From Phaeocystidibacter luteus (GTDB lineage Bacteria > Bacteroidota > Bacteroidia > Flavobacteriales > Schleiferiaceae), in contig NZ_WBVO01000002.1 in NCBI RefSeq assembly GCF_008933115.1, positions 248,001 to 312,000 on the forward strand: a stretch of DNA of 64,000 bases, in the 5' to 3' direction. Within the stretch, counting starts at the first letter, position 1, and each line of letters begins with the position of its first letter. The position numbers and the translations under genes were made by a program. This document shows positions 34,005 to 44,034 of this stretch, one piece after another. The notes beneath the pieces are model-generated. The model ran no database searches and was not told the origin of the DNA. It saw nothing but the letters and a program-made list of their open reading frames with translations.

Positions 34005-36764
34005 ATGAATAAACGCTTCGTTTTTCTTGCTTGCTTTTGCGCGATTTCCACTCTGGCTCTCGCTCAACAATTAACGTTCGAAAGAATTCACGCCCCGGCA
34101 CCACAGAACCCCATCGAACTGGATGTTTTCATCCCCGAAGGCAGTGATTTCGTTGTAGACGATTTTACGTCAGATGGGTTGAAGGATGTGCTCGTAGTAA
34201 ATCGCGCCGCCAACTATAATCGGGATACATTATCATTCCTACACGTAAATATGGGAGGTGGAAAGTATCAAGTTGATTCCAGTAATGGCATCAGTATGAT
34301 TAGACATTATTCCTGGGTCGATGTGCAGGCATATTCCGCAGATATTGATGGCGATTCTGATGTGGACTTGGTTGTCAATTCGGATACTCGTCTCTATCAG
34401 TTCATTAATGATGGCTCAGGGAACTTTACTAGACGAAGTAACTTTAAAACAGGCGTTTCCAGAAGCTCATTCGCATTCGAAGATCTGAATGGAGATGGGC
34501 TTATAGACATGGTTCAAAGCGGGATCGTCGATTCGCTGAATATCGTCGAAGCGCATGTACACCTCAATGTTGGTAACGGATTTTCTGTAAGTCCAGATTA
34601 CTCATACCCCGGCGCACGATACTGCGATATTGTAATCGAAGACTTAAATCAAGATGGAGCGCTCGAAGTGTATATGATCGGCACTACAAGCCCATACAGC
34701 TCAGGACCTGAAGCCGCTCTTCGGTATGATGTTTCATCCAATGGGCAATGGACTTCAACCTCATCAGCCCCGTTCGTGCCCGGACTTCTTTCGCATAGTT
34801 TTATTTATGATTTCAACGGTGATTCACTTCGTGATTTGATCGTGTTTATCCCTTCAGGGAACAACAAGTCTGTAAAAATTTACCTCACCGATTCGAGCGG
34901 CAGTTTTACCGTACGGTCATCAAGTCCGTTCGATGCCGTAAGGAATCCATCACTTTTCCAACAAGATTTTCTCGGCAATGGACGCCCAGATTTCCTGCTA
35001 ATCGGACAGGGAACTGGATACACTACCCATGCGAAAATCTTTAATAATCGAGGTGGAGGGTTGTTCACAGAAATCGATCAACCCCATATCATCACGAATG
35101 GGAGGACTTTTGAGTTCGATGTGGATTCCGATGGCGATCCAGATTATGTCCAGTTTGATATGAGTTTTCAGAATACCGGACAGTTCTCAACCATCGAACG
35201 AGTTGGGAATCTGGACTTACGTTATAACTGTAACAGTCCATTCACCGTTTCTGCCGGGACGACTTTTTGCTCGGCAGATTTTAATGGCGATGGATTCAAT
35301 GATGCAATAGTTGGGGCCATAGAACCTGAGGGATTCGGGCAATGGCTTTATTTTAATGATGGCACTGGTAATTTCACACGAAGTAATACGAGCACTCCAT
35401 GGGTACAAGATGATCATGGTTTACACTTCGCGGGAGATTTAGACGGCGATGGTGATATCGATTTGATGTCAAGAAAGATAAGTATACGCCTCTACAAGAA
35501 TACGGGCAACGGTGGTTTCGCTGAAGCTCAAGGCATGATGTCAAGCTTGGCATCTTTTACAGGCAATGACTATTACTTTATCGATGTAGATGGTGATGGA
35601 GTTCAGGATTTCCTATCCACCGGTGGAGGATGGAATGTGAACGTAATCAAGAATACCGCAGGAAGTCTTTCGCAACATCAAAGCATTTCAGTTGCTTCGT
35701 CAACATCAAACTGGAGCATTCTCGTGGATGACTTCAACAATGACGGAAAAGAGGGTTTCATTGGGAGACCACCTTATTCACAAGGGGTGTATCAGATCTT
35801 TGAGGTTGACAGCTTTGGAACGCTGACAGAAGTTGTTCAGCCAGATTATTCAAATTTTCGTGTAAACCCCCTGGCAACAGGAGATATGGATGGCGATGGC
35901 GATGTGGATATAGTAGCGGCAGTTGAGCCTCTCGGAGGGACGCCAGATGAGACCTTGCATATTTTCTACAATGACAGCCTCGGAGTCTTTACTTTGGATA
36001 CCGTGCCTTTCTCAACAAAAGGACAATTTCAAAAGCTGGCAGATTTTAATGGTGATGGCGCGATGGAAGTCGTTCTATCTCATGAAGATTGGTCCGGAGT
36101 TAATGGCTACATGAATGATGGTACCGGTAATTTAACTTTCACCACGTTTATATCAGACCCGGCTAACAACACAGATGTCTTGTATTTTCGATTTGGGATT
36201 TTCGATGTCGACAATGATGGCGACGATGACATGTTCGAAGAGAGGCATTTTGAATATCCTCATTCCAACTTGAATTTTCTTTGGAGATCCGTTTATTGCA
36301 CAGATTCCCTCGACGCTCGAATCGGCTATAATGGCACTAAACTATTCGCTCTTGATTCAAACCATACATTCTACCAATGGTATTCATGCGACAGCGCCAA
36401 GGTGGTTGCGGGTGAGGATAACATTTCATTCAGACCTTCAGCAAATGGATTCTATTCCTTGATTGTGAATAAAGGAGGGTGTAGAGATACGAGTAGTTGC
36501 TTTGAAATTACAGGGATAAACGTTCCTGAATACAATCGCCCTAACGCCTTTCTATACCCAAATCCTACCAACGGTGAACTGACAATCTCTTCGTCAGAGA
36601 AATTCGAGGAGTACAAGGTTCTCAGCATTTCTGGGAAGGTGTTGATATCAGAACAAATCGAACGGTCGACCATTTCGCTTGGCAATCTTCCAAAGGGTAT
36701 TTATTTCGTGGCACTGCAGAATGACTCTGGAAACATTGTTGTCGAAAAGGTGATACTTCAGTAA
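34005..36764 (+). CDS. FG-GAP/VCBS-repeat surface protein with T9SS sorting domain
   Basis: 919 residues. The signal peptide is about 1-20 (FVFLACFCAISTLALAQ). Then there are about thirteen repeats with a calcium-loop consensus D-x-N/D-x-D-x-x-D (for example DIDGDSDVDLV, DLNGDGLIDMV, DFNGDGFNDAI, DMDGDGDVDIV), which build an integrin-like seven-bladed propeller or two. The C-terminus has FLYPNPTNGEL and GIYFVALQ, a type A T9SS sorting domain. Likely role: calcium-dependent surface binding or adhesion. Single gene in front of a small exported protein. Confidence 0.9.
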   Translation: MNKRFVFLACFCAISTLALAQQLTFERIHAPAPQNPIELDVFIPEGSDFVVDDFTSDGLKDVLVVNRAANYNRDTLSFLHVNMGGGKYQVDSSNGISMIRHYSWVDVQAYSADIDGDSDVDLVVNSDTRLYQFINDGSGNFTRRSNFKTGVSRSSFAFEDLNGDGLIDMVQSGIVDSLNIVEAHVHLNVGNGFSVSPDYSYPGARYCDIVIEDLNQDGALEVYMIGTTSPYSSGPEAALRYDVSSNGQWTSTSSAPFVPGLLSHSFIYDFNGDSLRDLIVFIPSGNNKSVKIYLTDSSGSFTVRSSSPFDAVRNPSLFQQDFLGNGRPDFLLIGQGTGYTTHAKIFNNRGGGLFTEIDQPHIITNGRTFEFDVDSDGDPDYVQFDMSFQNTGQFSTIERVGNLDLRYNCNSPFTVSAGTTFCSADFNGDGFNDAIVGAIEPEGFGQWLYFNDGTGNFTRSNTSTPWVQDDHGLHFAGDLDGDGDIDLMSRKISIRLYKNTGNGGFAEAQGMMSSLASFTGNDYYFIDVDGDGVQDFLSTGGGWNVNVIKNTAGSLSQHQSISVASSTSNWSILVDDFNNDGKEGFIGRPPYSQGVYQIFEVDSFGTLTEVVQPDYSNFRVNPLATGDMDGDGDVDIVAAVEPLGGTPDETLHIFYNDSLGVFTLDTVPFSTKGQFQKLADFNGDGAMEVVLSHEDWSGVNGYMNDGTGNLTFTTFISDPANNTDVLYFRFGIFDVDNDGDDDMFEERHFEYPHSNLNFLWRSVYCTDSLDARIGYNGTKLFALDSNHTFYQWYSCDSAKVVAGEDNISFRPSANGFYSLIVNKGGCRDTSSCFEITGINVPEYNRPNAFLYPNPTNGELTISSSEKFEEYKVLSISGKVLISEQIERSTISLGNLPKGIYFVALQNDSGNIVVEKVILQ

Positions 36765-36825
36765 GGAGAGCGGCAGGTATTGATAATCGACATATTCGCT
36801 ATCTTCATCAGCAAACCTACTGACT

Positions 36826-37269
36826 ATGATTTCACGGTTATGGGTCGTGTTGACCTTCTGCATGGTTTCCTTCGCCACGTATTCTCAAACCCTAAGCTTT
36901 GCCATGTCCGCCGGGTACGATGATTTTTATGACGCACCTCACGTGGGAATCGGAGTGTATCTTGACGGCAGTATCGTTCAAATGGACTTTGGCTTAGGAG
37001 AGAACCAAACGATTCTCGGAGTTGATACTTATTTCAACGTATATCGCATTACCGACGGTTTTAATTTGATGCTAGGATTAGGGGCGGGAACATCAATTTG
37101 GGACAACGATGGTCCAGCTGGTGCAAATGAATTGTATGCTAAAGGAAATGTTGCTTTAAACCTTCGCCCCTTTTTTATTACCTACGGGTATGGTCTTGTT
37201 TTTCCGAATGAGTTTTCACCTTTTGAATCTGGAGGGATGAATCATTTTGGGTTAATTGTAACCTTATAG
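36826..37269 (+). CDS. Small exported protein, probable outer-membrane beta-barrel
   Basis: 147 residues with signal peptide ending about ATYSQ. The rest is a run of short amphipathic strands (FAMSAGYDDF, HVGIGVYLDG, FNLMLGLGAGTSI, FITYGYGLVF) and a hydrophobic C-terminal strand NHFGLIVTL, as in small outer-membrane barrels. No family recognised. It starts 61 nt after the FG-GAP gene and may be transcribed with it. After the stop there is only a weak hairpin (GAAGC/GCTTC). Confidence 0.65.
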   Translation: MISRLWVVLTFCMVSFATYSQTLSFAMSAGYDDFYDAPHVGIGVYLDGSIVQMDFGLGENQTILGVDTYFNVYRITDGFNLMLGLGAGTSIWDNDGPAGANELYAKGNVALNLRPFFITYGYGLVFPNEFSPFESGGMNHFGLIVTL

Positions 37270-37345
37270 CGATCCGGCACAACCCCGAAGCTCGTAAGGC
37301 TTCAAAGTTTCTTCCGTCGTATCTTACCTTCACAAACTACCCCCG

Positions 37346-38770
37346 ATGGAACAAACCAACCAAAGCACCGAATTGCCGGTCGCGAAAAAATCGCTTCTTC
37401 GCGCACTTGGCGATGCCATTCGCGGAACCGACGCCGATTATACCACCCTCGACCTGAAGAAGGCCATCTTTCTCTTGGCCGTTCCCATGATTCTTGAACT
37501 AGTCATGGAATCGACGTTTGCCGTCGTAGACATCTATTTCGTAGGTCAATTGGGTTCTTCGGCCGTCGCTACAGTAGGACTCACCGAAACATACCTCTTC
37601 TTGCTTTACTCTTTGGCGATGGGTTTGGCCATGGCAGTAACCGCAATCATTGCGCGCCGTATCGGAGAAAAGAAAGTGGAAGACGCGGGTAAATCGGCCG
37701 TGCAAGCCATCCTTCTTTCCATATTGATTTCCGTACCCTTTGCCATTGCTGGTATCTTTTTCGCCCCAGAGCTGCTCGATCTTATGGGGGGCGATGAATG
37801 GAGTCAGACGACCGGTTTCCACTATACTCAGTGGATGTTGGGCGCAAACGGAATTATTATCCTACTGTTCGTTATTAATGCCGTTTTCCGCGGCGCAGGC
37901 GATGCATCAATTGCCATGTGGGTGCTCATTACCGCAAACGGACTCAACATGATTCTCGATCCGCTTCTCATTTTCGGATGGGGACCGATTCCTGCCATGG
38001 GTATTGAAGGTGCTGCAATTGCAACTACCATTGGTCGAAGCATAGCTGTGGCCGTTCAAATCTATATTTTGGCCAAAGGCGGAAAACATATTCGCGTGCT
38101 CCTAAACGACATTAAGTGGCATGGTGAAATGATGCTCAACATCCTCAAAACTTCACTTGGAGGTATTGGTCAGATGCTCATTGCCATGACCTCTTGGATC
38201 TTTGTGATGCGCATTTTAGCTGACGTTGGCAGCGAGGCCGTTGCTGGGGCTACAATTGGGCTTCGAGTGATGCTCTTCACCCTGATGCCTGCATGGGGAA
38301 TGTCGAATGCTGCGGCAACACTTGTGGGGCAAAACCTCGGTGCCGACAGACCTGATCGCGCGGAATCTGCCGTTTGGAAAGTAGGGGTGTACAACATGAT
38401 ATTCCTGATTACAGTCTCGCTGATTTACTACTTCTTCAACTACGATTTGATAGCCATCTTCACCGATGAGCCGCGGGTGATTGAAATAGGCGGAGAATGG
38501 CTACGAATTCTCGCATATGGCTACTTCATCTACGGCTGGTGGATGGTTTCTGTACAGGCGTTTAATGGTTCGGGCGATACTCGAACCCCAACCAAGATCA
38601 ACCTTGTTTTCTTTTGGATGATTCAGATTCCTCTAGCCTACATCTTGGCTATTGAACTCGATTGGGCAGAGTCAGGTGTCTTCTGGGCGGTCTTCTTTTC
38701 CGAAGCCTCAGTAGGAATCTTTACGCTGTGGTTGTTTACAAGAGGGAAGTGGAAGACGGCGAAGGTGTAA
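37346..38770 (+). CDS. MATE family efflux transporter
   Basis: Multidrug and toxin extrusion antiporter, 474 residues, twelve membrane segments. It has the NorM/DinF-type layout of two similar halves: PMILELVMES in helix 1 and VFRGAGDASIAMW and FNGSGDTRTPTKIN, the paired G-x-G-D motifs after helices 5 and 11. It exports cationic compounds using Na+ or H+. Stands alone, ended by a bidirectional hairpin shared with the convergent tRNA gene. Confidence 0.9.
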   Translation: MEQTNQSTELPVAKKSLLRALGDAIRGTDADYTTLDLKKAIFLLAVPMILELVMESTFAVVDIYFVGQLGSSAVATVGLTETYLFLLYSLAMGLAMAVTAIIARRIGEKKVEDAGKSAVQAILLSILISVPFAIAGIFFAPELLDLMGGDEWSQTTGFHYTQWMLGANGIIILLFVINAVFRGAGDASIAMWVLITANGLNMILDPLLIFGWGPIPAMGIEGAAIATTIGRSIAVAVQIYILAKGGKHIRVLLNDIKWHGEMMLNILKTSLGGIGQMLIAMTSWIFVMRILADVGSEAVAGATIGLRVMLFTLMPAWGMSNAAATLVGQNLGADRPDRAESAVWKVGVYNMIFLITVSLIYYFFNYDLIAIFTDEPRVIEIGGEWLRILAYGYFIYGWWMVSVQAFNGSGDTRTPTKINLVFFWMIQIPLAYILAIELDWAESGVFWAVFFSEASVGIFTLWLFTRGKWKTAKV

Positions 38771-38771
38771 A

Positions 38772-38804
38772 CAAAAAAAGCCCGAGTCGAAACTCAGGCT
38801 TTTC
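38772..38804. terminator. Bidirectional terminator
   Basis: Stem AAAAGCCcGAGT-cgaa-ACTCaGGCTTTT with runs of A and T on both sides. It can stop both the MATE gene (plus) and the tRNA-fMet transcript (minus). Confidence 0.85.
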
Positions 38805-38808
38805 CTAG

Positions 38809-38881
<73 letters not shown>

Positions 38882-38975
38882 ATGTATGTTTGACTCCCGC
38901 TTGTGCGGGACTGTCTTCGTGATTGGGACGGCAAATGTAAGACGAGATTTTAAACTGGCAAAATAATGAGGTGAA

Positions 38976-39851
38976 TTAGTAGCCGAATTGTTTCAACTTA
39001 CGCTGGTCATCCCGCCAGTCCTTATTCACCTTCACATATTGCTCCAAGAAAATCTTCTTCTGGAAGAATTTCTCCATCTCTAGTCTCGACTCCGTGCCTA
39101 CCTTCTTCAACTGAGCTCCCTTGTGCCCAATGATAATGCCCTTCTGCGAGTCGCGAGCCACCAAAATAACCGCACGAATGCGAATAATGTCATCCTCTTC
39201 CTTGAACTCCTCAATATTTACTTCTACCGAATACGGAACCTCCTTCTTGTAGTTCATCAAGATCTTCTCGCGAATAATCTCACTGGCCACAAATCGCTCC
39301 GTTCTATCCGTCAACTGATCCTTGCCAAAGTATGGAGGCGATTCCGGCAAGAGCGCTACAATTCGCTCTAACAAGTAGTCTGTATTGAAGCCGTTCAATG
39401 CACTCAACGGAATGATTTCAGCTTCCGGGAATTCTGCCTTCCAATACGCTACTTCAGTCTCCAACTTATCCTGATCTACCTTGTCGATTTTGTTCAAACA
39501 AATCAGCAGCGGAGTGTTGGTCTTCTTGAGCTTCGCGTAAAAGTTCTCATCCTTCAAAGCTCGCTCACCTATCTCAATCAAATAGATGAATATATCGGCA
39601 TCCTCAAAGGCCGATGACACAAACTGCATCATCGATTCCTGCAAGGCATATGCCGGCTTAATCACACCCGGAGTGTCCGAGAATACGATCTGATAGTCCT
39701 CCTCATTGAGGATTCCCATAATGCGGTGACGCGTTGTTTGGGCCTTTGGCGAAATAATCGACAAACGCTCTCCCAACATGGCATTCATGGTGGTTGACTT
39801 CCCCACGTTTGGGTTGCCAATGATGTTTACAAATCCAGATTTGTGTGCCAT
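38976..39851 (-). CDS. era: GTPase Era
   Basis: GTPase for 16S rRNA maturation and 30S assembly. 291 residues: G1 GNPNVGKST, G3 DTPG, G4 NKID, then a KH domain with the conserved GHKGAQLKKVG loop that binds the 3' end of 16S rRNA. The start is 6 nt after the der stop, so the two ribosome-assembly GTPases share a transcript. Confidence 0.97.
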   Translation of the reverse strand: MAHKSGFVNIIGNPNVGKSTTMNAMLGERLSIISPKAQTTRHRIMGILNEEDYQIVFSDTPGVIKPAYALQESMMQFVSSAFEDADIFIYLIEIGERALKDENFYAKLKKTNTPLLICLNKIDKVDQDKLETEVAYWKAEFPEAEIIPLSALNGFNTDYLLERIVALLPESPPYFGKDQLTDRTERFVASEIIREKILMNYKKEVPYSVEVNIEEFKEEDDIIRIRAVILVARDSQKGIIIGHKGAQLKKVGTESRLEMEKFFQKKIFLEQYVKVNKDWRDDQRKLKQFGY

Positions 39852-39857
39852 ATTCTT

Positions 39858-41168
39858 CTACTTCTTTCTCATGAATAGCTGAATAGGAACTCCACTCAAA
39901 TCGAAAATCTTTCGCATCTGATTCTCAATGTAGCGCTTGTACGGCTCCTTGATATACTGCGGCAAGTTCGCGTAAAATGCAAACGATGGCGCGTGTGTCG
40001 GCAACTGCGTAATAAACTTGATTTTGATTTCCTTCCCCTTCGTCATTGGCGGCGGGTTGTCTTTCAAAATCGGTAACAATTTATCATTCAGTTTGCTGGT
40101 AGAAATCTTCGTAATACGTCGCTCATGAACAATCATGGCCTCTTCTACAGCCTTCAATACACGCTGACGTGTAAGTGCCGAGGTGAAGAAAATCGGGATG
40201 TCAACAAATGGAGCGAGACGCTTTCTAACCAAGGCCTCAAAGTCGCGCATGGTGTTGGTTTCCTTGTCGAGAAGGTCCCACTTGTTCACCAATACTACTA
40301 CACCTTTTCTGTTCTTCTGAATCAAGTTGAATATGGCCAAATCTTGCGCCTCTATTCCAAGCGTAGCATCGATCACCAAGAGGCAAACATCAGCGTGTTC
40401 AATGGTTCTAACCGAACGCATAACTGAGTAGAATTCGAGGTCTTCATGCACCTTCGTTTTCTTTCTCAATCCTGCCGTGTCTAGCAACACGAAGTCCATT
40501 CCGAACTTGGTGAAGCGTGTGTTTACAGTATCTCTGGTTGTTCCAGCCACATCCGTTACGATGTTTCGCTCTTCTTGGAACATGGCGTTCACCAGGCTCG
40601 ATTTCCCAACATTCGGACGACCCACAATCGCCAACTTAGGAAGACCTTCTTCTTCGTCCTCCGAGTCTTGTTCCTTCGGCAACTGCTTGACAACTTCATC
40701 GAGAAGTTCTCCTGTTCCAGATCCGTTGATCGAACTAATTGGGAATGGCTCGCCCATACCAATCTGGTAGAAGTCCGCGGCCTCAGCCAATCGTGCAGGG
40801 TTGTCCACTTTATTCGCAATCAGCACCACCGGTTTCTTCGTCTTGCGAAGCAAATCAGCAATCTCCTTGTCGAATTCTGTCAACCCCATTTCCACATCAA
40901 CCACAAACAAAATGAGGTTGCATTCTTCAATAGCCAGGTTAACCTGCTTGCGAATCTCTCCTTCAAAAACGTCGTCCGATCCTTCCACATAACCGCCAGT
41001 GTCGATGATGGAAAACTCACGACCAGTCCAGTCTACACGACCATAGTGACGGTCGCGGGTTACCCCTGCAACGCTATCCGTAATCGCATCTCGTTTCTGT
41101 ACAAGGCGATTGAAAAGTGTAGATTTCCCAACATTGGGACGGCCAACAATGGCTACGATATTCGGCAT
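39858..41168 (-). CDS. der: GTPase Der (EngA)
   Basis: 50S assembly GTPase with two tandem G domains. G1 motifs are GRPNVGKST (about 8-16) and GRPNVGKSS (about 183-191), with NKVD and NKWD as G4 motifs. A C-terminal KH-like domain covers about 350-436. The 436-residue length is standard. Its own -7 box lies at 41195-41188, giving a leader of about 15 nt. Followed directly by era. Confidence 0.97.
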   Translation of the reverse strand: MPNIVAIVGRPNVGKSTLFNRLVQKRDAITDSVAGVTRDRHYGRVDWTGREFSIIDTGGYVEGSDDVFEGEIRKQVNLAIEECNLILFVVDVEMGLTEFDKEIADLLRKTKKPVVLIANKVDNPARLAEAADFYQIGMGEPFPISSINGSGTGELLDEVVKQLPKEQDSEDEEEGLPKLAIVGRPNVGKSSLVNAMFQEERNIVTDVAGTTRDTVNTRFTKFGMDFVLLDTAGLRKKTKVHEDLEFYSVMRSVRTIEHADVCLLVIDATLGIEAQDLAIFNLIQKNRKGVVVLVNKWDLLDKETNTMRDFEALVRKRLAPFVDIPIFFTSALTRQRVLKAVEEAMIVHERRITKISTSKLNDKLLPILKDNPPPMTKGKEIKIKFITQLPTHAPSFAFYANLPQYIKEPYKRYIENQMRKIFDLSGVPIQLFMRKK

Positions 41169-41187
41169 GCTTCTAGAATCTTGGGCG

Positions 41188-41195
41188 CAAAGGTA
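41188..41195 (-). promoter_or_regulatory. -7 promoter box of der
   Basis: TACCTTTG on the minus strand, 19 nt before the der ATG. A TTG lies 15 nt upstream, slightly closer than usual. Confidence 0.6.
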
Positions 41196-41256
41196 CGAAT
41201 ACCCATCTCAAGTGTGAGGGGTAATTACAAGAGTTAGAAGTGTTTAGAAGAATAGG

Positions 41257-42159
41257 CTATTTCTGCCCGGTAATCGAACGGAAAATGTCCTCCAATTTCG
41301 CTTTCTCTTGGTGTGATTGAAGAATGAAACGACCATGGTCTACCGCAAACTTAAACACGTCAGATCGAACGTCTCGCGCTTCTGAGGCTTCAATCAAATA
41401 ATGTCCGCCCTCTACGTGCTGAACGCGTTTCACGCCAGCGATTTTTTTCAAGGCGCTCGCGCTTACCGGTTCGTCAAACTCTACATTGAGAATCACGGTT
41501 CCTTCCGAACCTTGCATCTCAGTGGTTTTCTTATCGGTCGCAATTTCACCTTTGTTGATGATGATGACACGGTCACACACGGCCTCAACTTCCTGCATAA
41601 TGTGCGTGCTAAGCATCACCGTTTTTTCTTTCCCGATTTCGCGGATGAGCTTCCGAATATCCACCAATTGGTTTGGGTCCAGTCCGGTCGTAGGTTCATC
41701 GAGAATCAAAACCTCTGGGTCGTGAATCATAGCTTGAGCCAAGCCCACACGCTGGCGATATCCCTTGGAGAGCTCCCCAATTCGCTTGTGCGATTCAGGC
41801 GTGAGCCCCGTCTTTTCAATCATCTCGTCCACCTTCGATTTCGAAGCACCATGAACGCCAGCCACGAAAGCGAGGTATTCGCGAACGTACATGTCGGTGT
41901 AAAGCGGATTGTGCTCAGGCAGGTATCCTACCTTTTTGCGAACGGCTAGGGAGTCCTCGCGCACATCAATACCACAAACTTCTACCGTGCCTGAGCTCTG
42001 AGGGATGTATCCAGTGATAATCTTCATCATGGTAGATTTGCCGGCGCCGTTTGGACCGAGAAATCCGATGACCTCACCAGAATTCACCTTAAAACTCACT
42101 TCGTTGAGCGCCTTTTGCTCGCCATATAGTTTGGTTACGTTCGAAACGTGTATTGACAT
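41257..42159 (-). CDS. gldA: Gliding-motility ABC transporter ATPase GldA
   Basis: ABC transporter ATP-binding protein, 300 residues: Walker A GPNGAGKST, signature LSKGYRQRVGLAQ, Walker B VLILDEPTTGLD. The N-terminus (SIHVSNVTKLYGEQKALNEVSF) and overall length fit GldA, the ATPase that works with membrane subunits GldF and GldG in gliding Bacteroidota. gldF and gldG are not in this window. A generic ABC-2 exporter ATPase is the alternative. Confidence 0.85.
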   Translation of the reverse strand: MSIHVSNVTKLYGEQKALNEVSFKVNSGEVIGFLGPNGAGKSTMMKIITGYIPQSSGTVEVCGIDVREDSLAVRKKVGYLPEHNPLYTDMYVREYLAFVAGVHGASKSKVDEMIEKTGLTPESHKRIGELSKGYRQRVGLAQAMIHDPEVLILDEPTTGLDPNQLVDIRKLIREIGKEKTVMLSTHIMQEVEAVCDRVIIINKGEIATDKKTTEMQGSEGTVILNVEFDEPVSASALKKIAGVKRVQHVEGGHYLIEASEARDVRSDVFKFAVDHGRFILQSHQEKAKLEDIFRSITGQK

Positions 42160-42175
42160 GTGTTTGAGTTTTGCT

Positions 42176-42183
42176 CAAAGATA
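42176..42183 (-). promoter_or_regulatory. -7 promoter box of gldA
   Basis: TATCTTTG on the minus strand, 16 nt before the gldA start codon. Confidence 0.55.
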
Positions 42184-42238
42184 GATATTCATGCGAATGC
42201 AGCACGATTTATGGATAGTAGGCTAACGTCTAATCTTC

Positions 42239-42246
42239 TACCTTTG
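42239..42246 (+). promoter_or_regulatory. -7 promoter box of rsgA
   Basis: TACCTTTG, only 5 nt before the rsgA ATG at 42252. Transcription would begin at or next to the start codon. Confidence 0.6.
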
Positions 42247-42251
42247 TTGGC

Positions 42252-43190
42252 ATGACGGGAACGGTAATTCGAAGCACTGGAAGTTGGTATGTTGTCCGAA
42301 TGGAGGATGGAACTACCATCGACTGTCGCATTAAGGGCAAGTTTAGAATTCAGGGCATTCGAAGCACAAACCCCGTAGCCGTTGGCGATGTGGTCGATTT
42401 CGACCCAGAAGAGGAGCGCGGTGTGATCACCAAAATTCACGACCGAAAGAATTACATCGTTCGTAAGTCAGTGAATCTCTCCAAAAAGACACACATCCTG
42501 GCCGCTAATCTGGATCAGGCAATCCTAGTCACCACAGTCGCTCAACCCAAAACACTTTACGGCTTCATAGATCGATTTCTCGCTACCTGCGAAGCATACG
42601 ACGTTCCGGCAATCATGGTGTTCAATAAAATGGACATATACGGAGAGGAAGAGCTTGCGGAGCTAGAATACATGAAGGCGGCCTACGGAAGAGCGGGCTA
42701 TCAGTACATCGAAACAAGTGCTACCGAAGGGGTGAACTTGGATGCGTTTCACGACCTTATCAAAGGGAAAACTTCCCTAGTAGCGGGACATTCCGGTGTG
42801 GGAAAGAGCACCCTCATCAATGCAGTTGAACCAGATTTGGACTTGAGAACCCAACGCATTTCAGACGCCCATGGTCAAGGTCAGCATACTACAACCTTTG
42901 CAGAGATGTTTCAGCTTTCGGAAGGCGGGGCAATCATCGATACACCGGGAATTCGCGGATTTGGGTTGATAGACATGGAACGTGAAGAGATAGGGGATTA
43001 CTTCCCAGAAATATTTGAGTTGAAAAGCGATTGTAAATTTCACAATTGTTTGCACCTTGAGGAGCCCGGATGCGCAGTTAAAGCCGCATTGGACGACAAT
43101 AAACTGGCTCCTACAAGATATCAGAGTTACTTTTGGATGGTAACTGGAAATGAAGATGATAATCCATACAGACAAGACAACTATGCTTAA
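42252..43190 (+). CDS. rsgA: Small-subunit-dependent GTPase RsgA
   Basis: Circularly permuted GTPase for late 30S maturation. 312 residues: an N-terminal OB fold (about 1-65), then the permuted motifs G4 NKMD, G1 GHSGVGKST and G3 DTPGIRGFG, then the C-terminal zinc domain (C-x4-C-x-H-x5-C, in DCKFHNCLHLEEPGC). Complete and normal in length. It overlaps the next gene by 8 nt. Confidence 0.97.
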   Translation: MTGTVIRSTGSWYVVRMEDGTTIDCRIKGKFRIQGIRSTNPVAVGDVVDFDPEEERGVITKIHDRKNYIVRKSVNLSKKTHILAANLDQAILVTTVAQPKTLYGFIDRFLATCEAYDVPAIMVFNKMDIYGEEELAELEYMKAAYGRAGYQYIETSATEGVNLDAFHDLIKGKTSLVAGHSGVGKSTLINAVEPDLDLRTQRISDAHGQGQHTTTFAEMFQLSEGGAIIDTPGIRGFGLIDMEREEIGDYFPEIFELKSDCKFHNCLHLEEPGCAVKAALDDNKLAPTRYQSYFWMVTGNEDDNPYRQDNYA

Positions 43191-44034
43191 GCACTTGAGA
43201 TTCGCATCAATTATTTTGGCCTCATCGGTATTGATCGCCTGCGGAGGCGAAGCTGGAACACAAAGTTCTGGCGATATGCCTACGAATTCAGTTGAGCTCA
43301 GCCCTACCCAGGTTCTCGCCAACCAGTCGATGGATGCTGTTCTTTGGTTCAACACCTCAGCCGAGGCTAATTACATTTACCGACAGACCTATGCCTTAGC
43401 TCAAATGAAGCTTGAGGAAAACTTGGAAAGTGCTGAACCAGGACATCCCTATGCGGTAGTTTTGGATATCGACGAGACCGTTCTCGATAACAGTCCATAC
43501 CAAGTGCAACTGTTAAAGGATGGAGCGACATTCTCGAACGGCTCATGGACCGAGTGGGTGAGGGCAGAACAAGCAAAAGCACTTCCAGGAGCGCTTGGTT
43601 TTACACTCTTTTGTGAATCTAGGGGAATCGAAGTCTTTTACATTTCGAACCGTTCAAATGAGTTTCTGAAATCCACACTTAACAACTTGGCCAAAGAAGG
43701 ATTTCCTTTTACCGATGAGGACCATATTCTCCTAATGGACGGTCCGGAATCAGACAAAACAGATCGCCGAATGCGTGTGGCTGGGGCATATCAAATCTTG
43801 CTCTATTGCGGGGATAATCTTCGAGATTATAAGGAGGATTTTTCAGCTAGAGATCGCGATTTCGGAAAGGATTACGTCCAACAAATGGAGGCCGACCTAC
43901 AGCGCAATTTCATTCTATTCCCTAATCCGATGTACGGTGAGTGGACGCGTTTCTACGTTCGCGATGAGCCTACTGCAGAAATGGAAGCTAAGCGCGGAGC
44001 AGTTGACCGCATCCTTGAAACCATGGGCGAGTAA
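43183..44034 (+). CDS. Lipoprotein e(P4)-family 5'-nucleotidase / acid phosphatase
   Basis: 283 residues. Lipoprotein signal with lipobox LIAC (Cys20). HAD-type phosphatase motifs: VLDIDETVLDN (nucleophile DxDxT-like), FYISNRS, and GDNLRDY with the later acidic residues. The e(P4) family dephosphorylates nucleotides such as NMN outside the cytoplasm. The start at 43183 gives the signal peptide and overlaps rsgA by 8 nt; the earlier ATG at 43150 would add a non-signal tail. It overlaps dtd by one base (TAATG). Confidence 0.9.
   Translation: MLKHLRFASIILASSVLIACGGEAGTQSSGDMPTNSVELSPTQVLANQSMDAVLWFNTSAEANYIYRQTYALAQMKLEENLESAEPGHPYAVVLDIDETVLDNSPYQVQLLKDGATFSNGSWTEWVRAEQAKALPGALGFTLFCESRGIEVFYISNRSNEFLKSTLNNLAKEGFPFTDEDHILLMDGPESDKTDRRMRVAGAYQILLYCGDNLRDYKEDFSARDRDFGKDYVQQMEADLQRNFILFPNPMYGEWTRFYVRDEPTAEMEAKRGAVDRILETMGE

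Noticed and set aside
40575-41237. 220-residue open frame antisense to der
   Set aside because: Lies wholly over a well-supported der gene, has no recognisable motif and begins inside it; a shadow frame.
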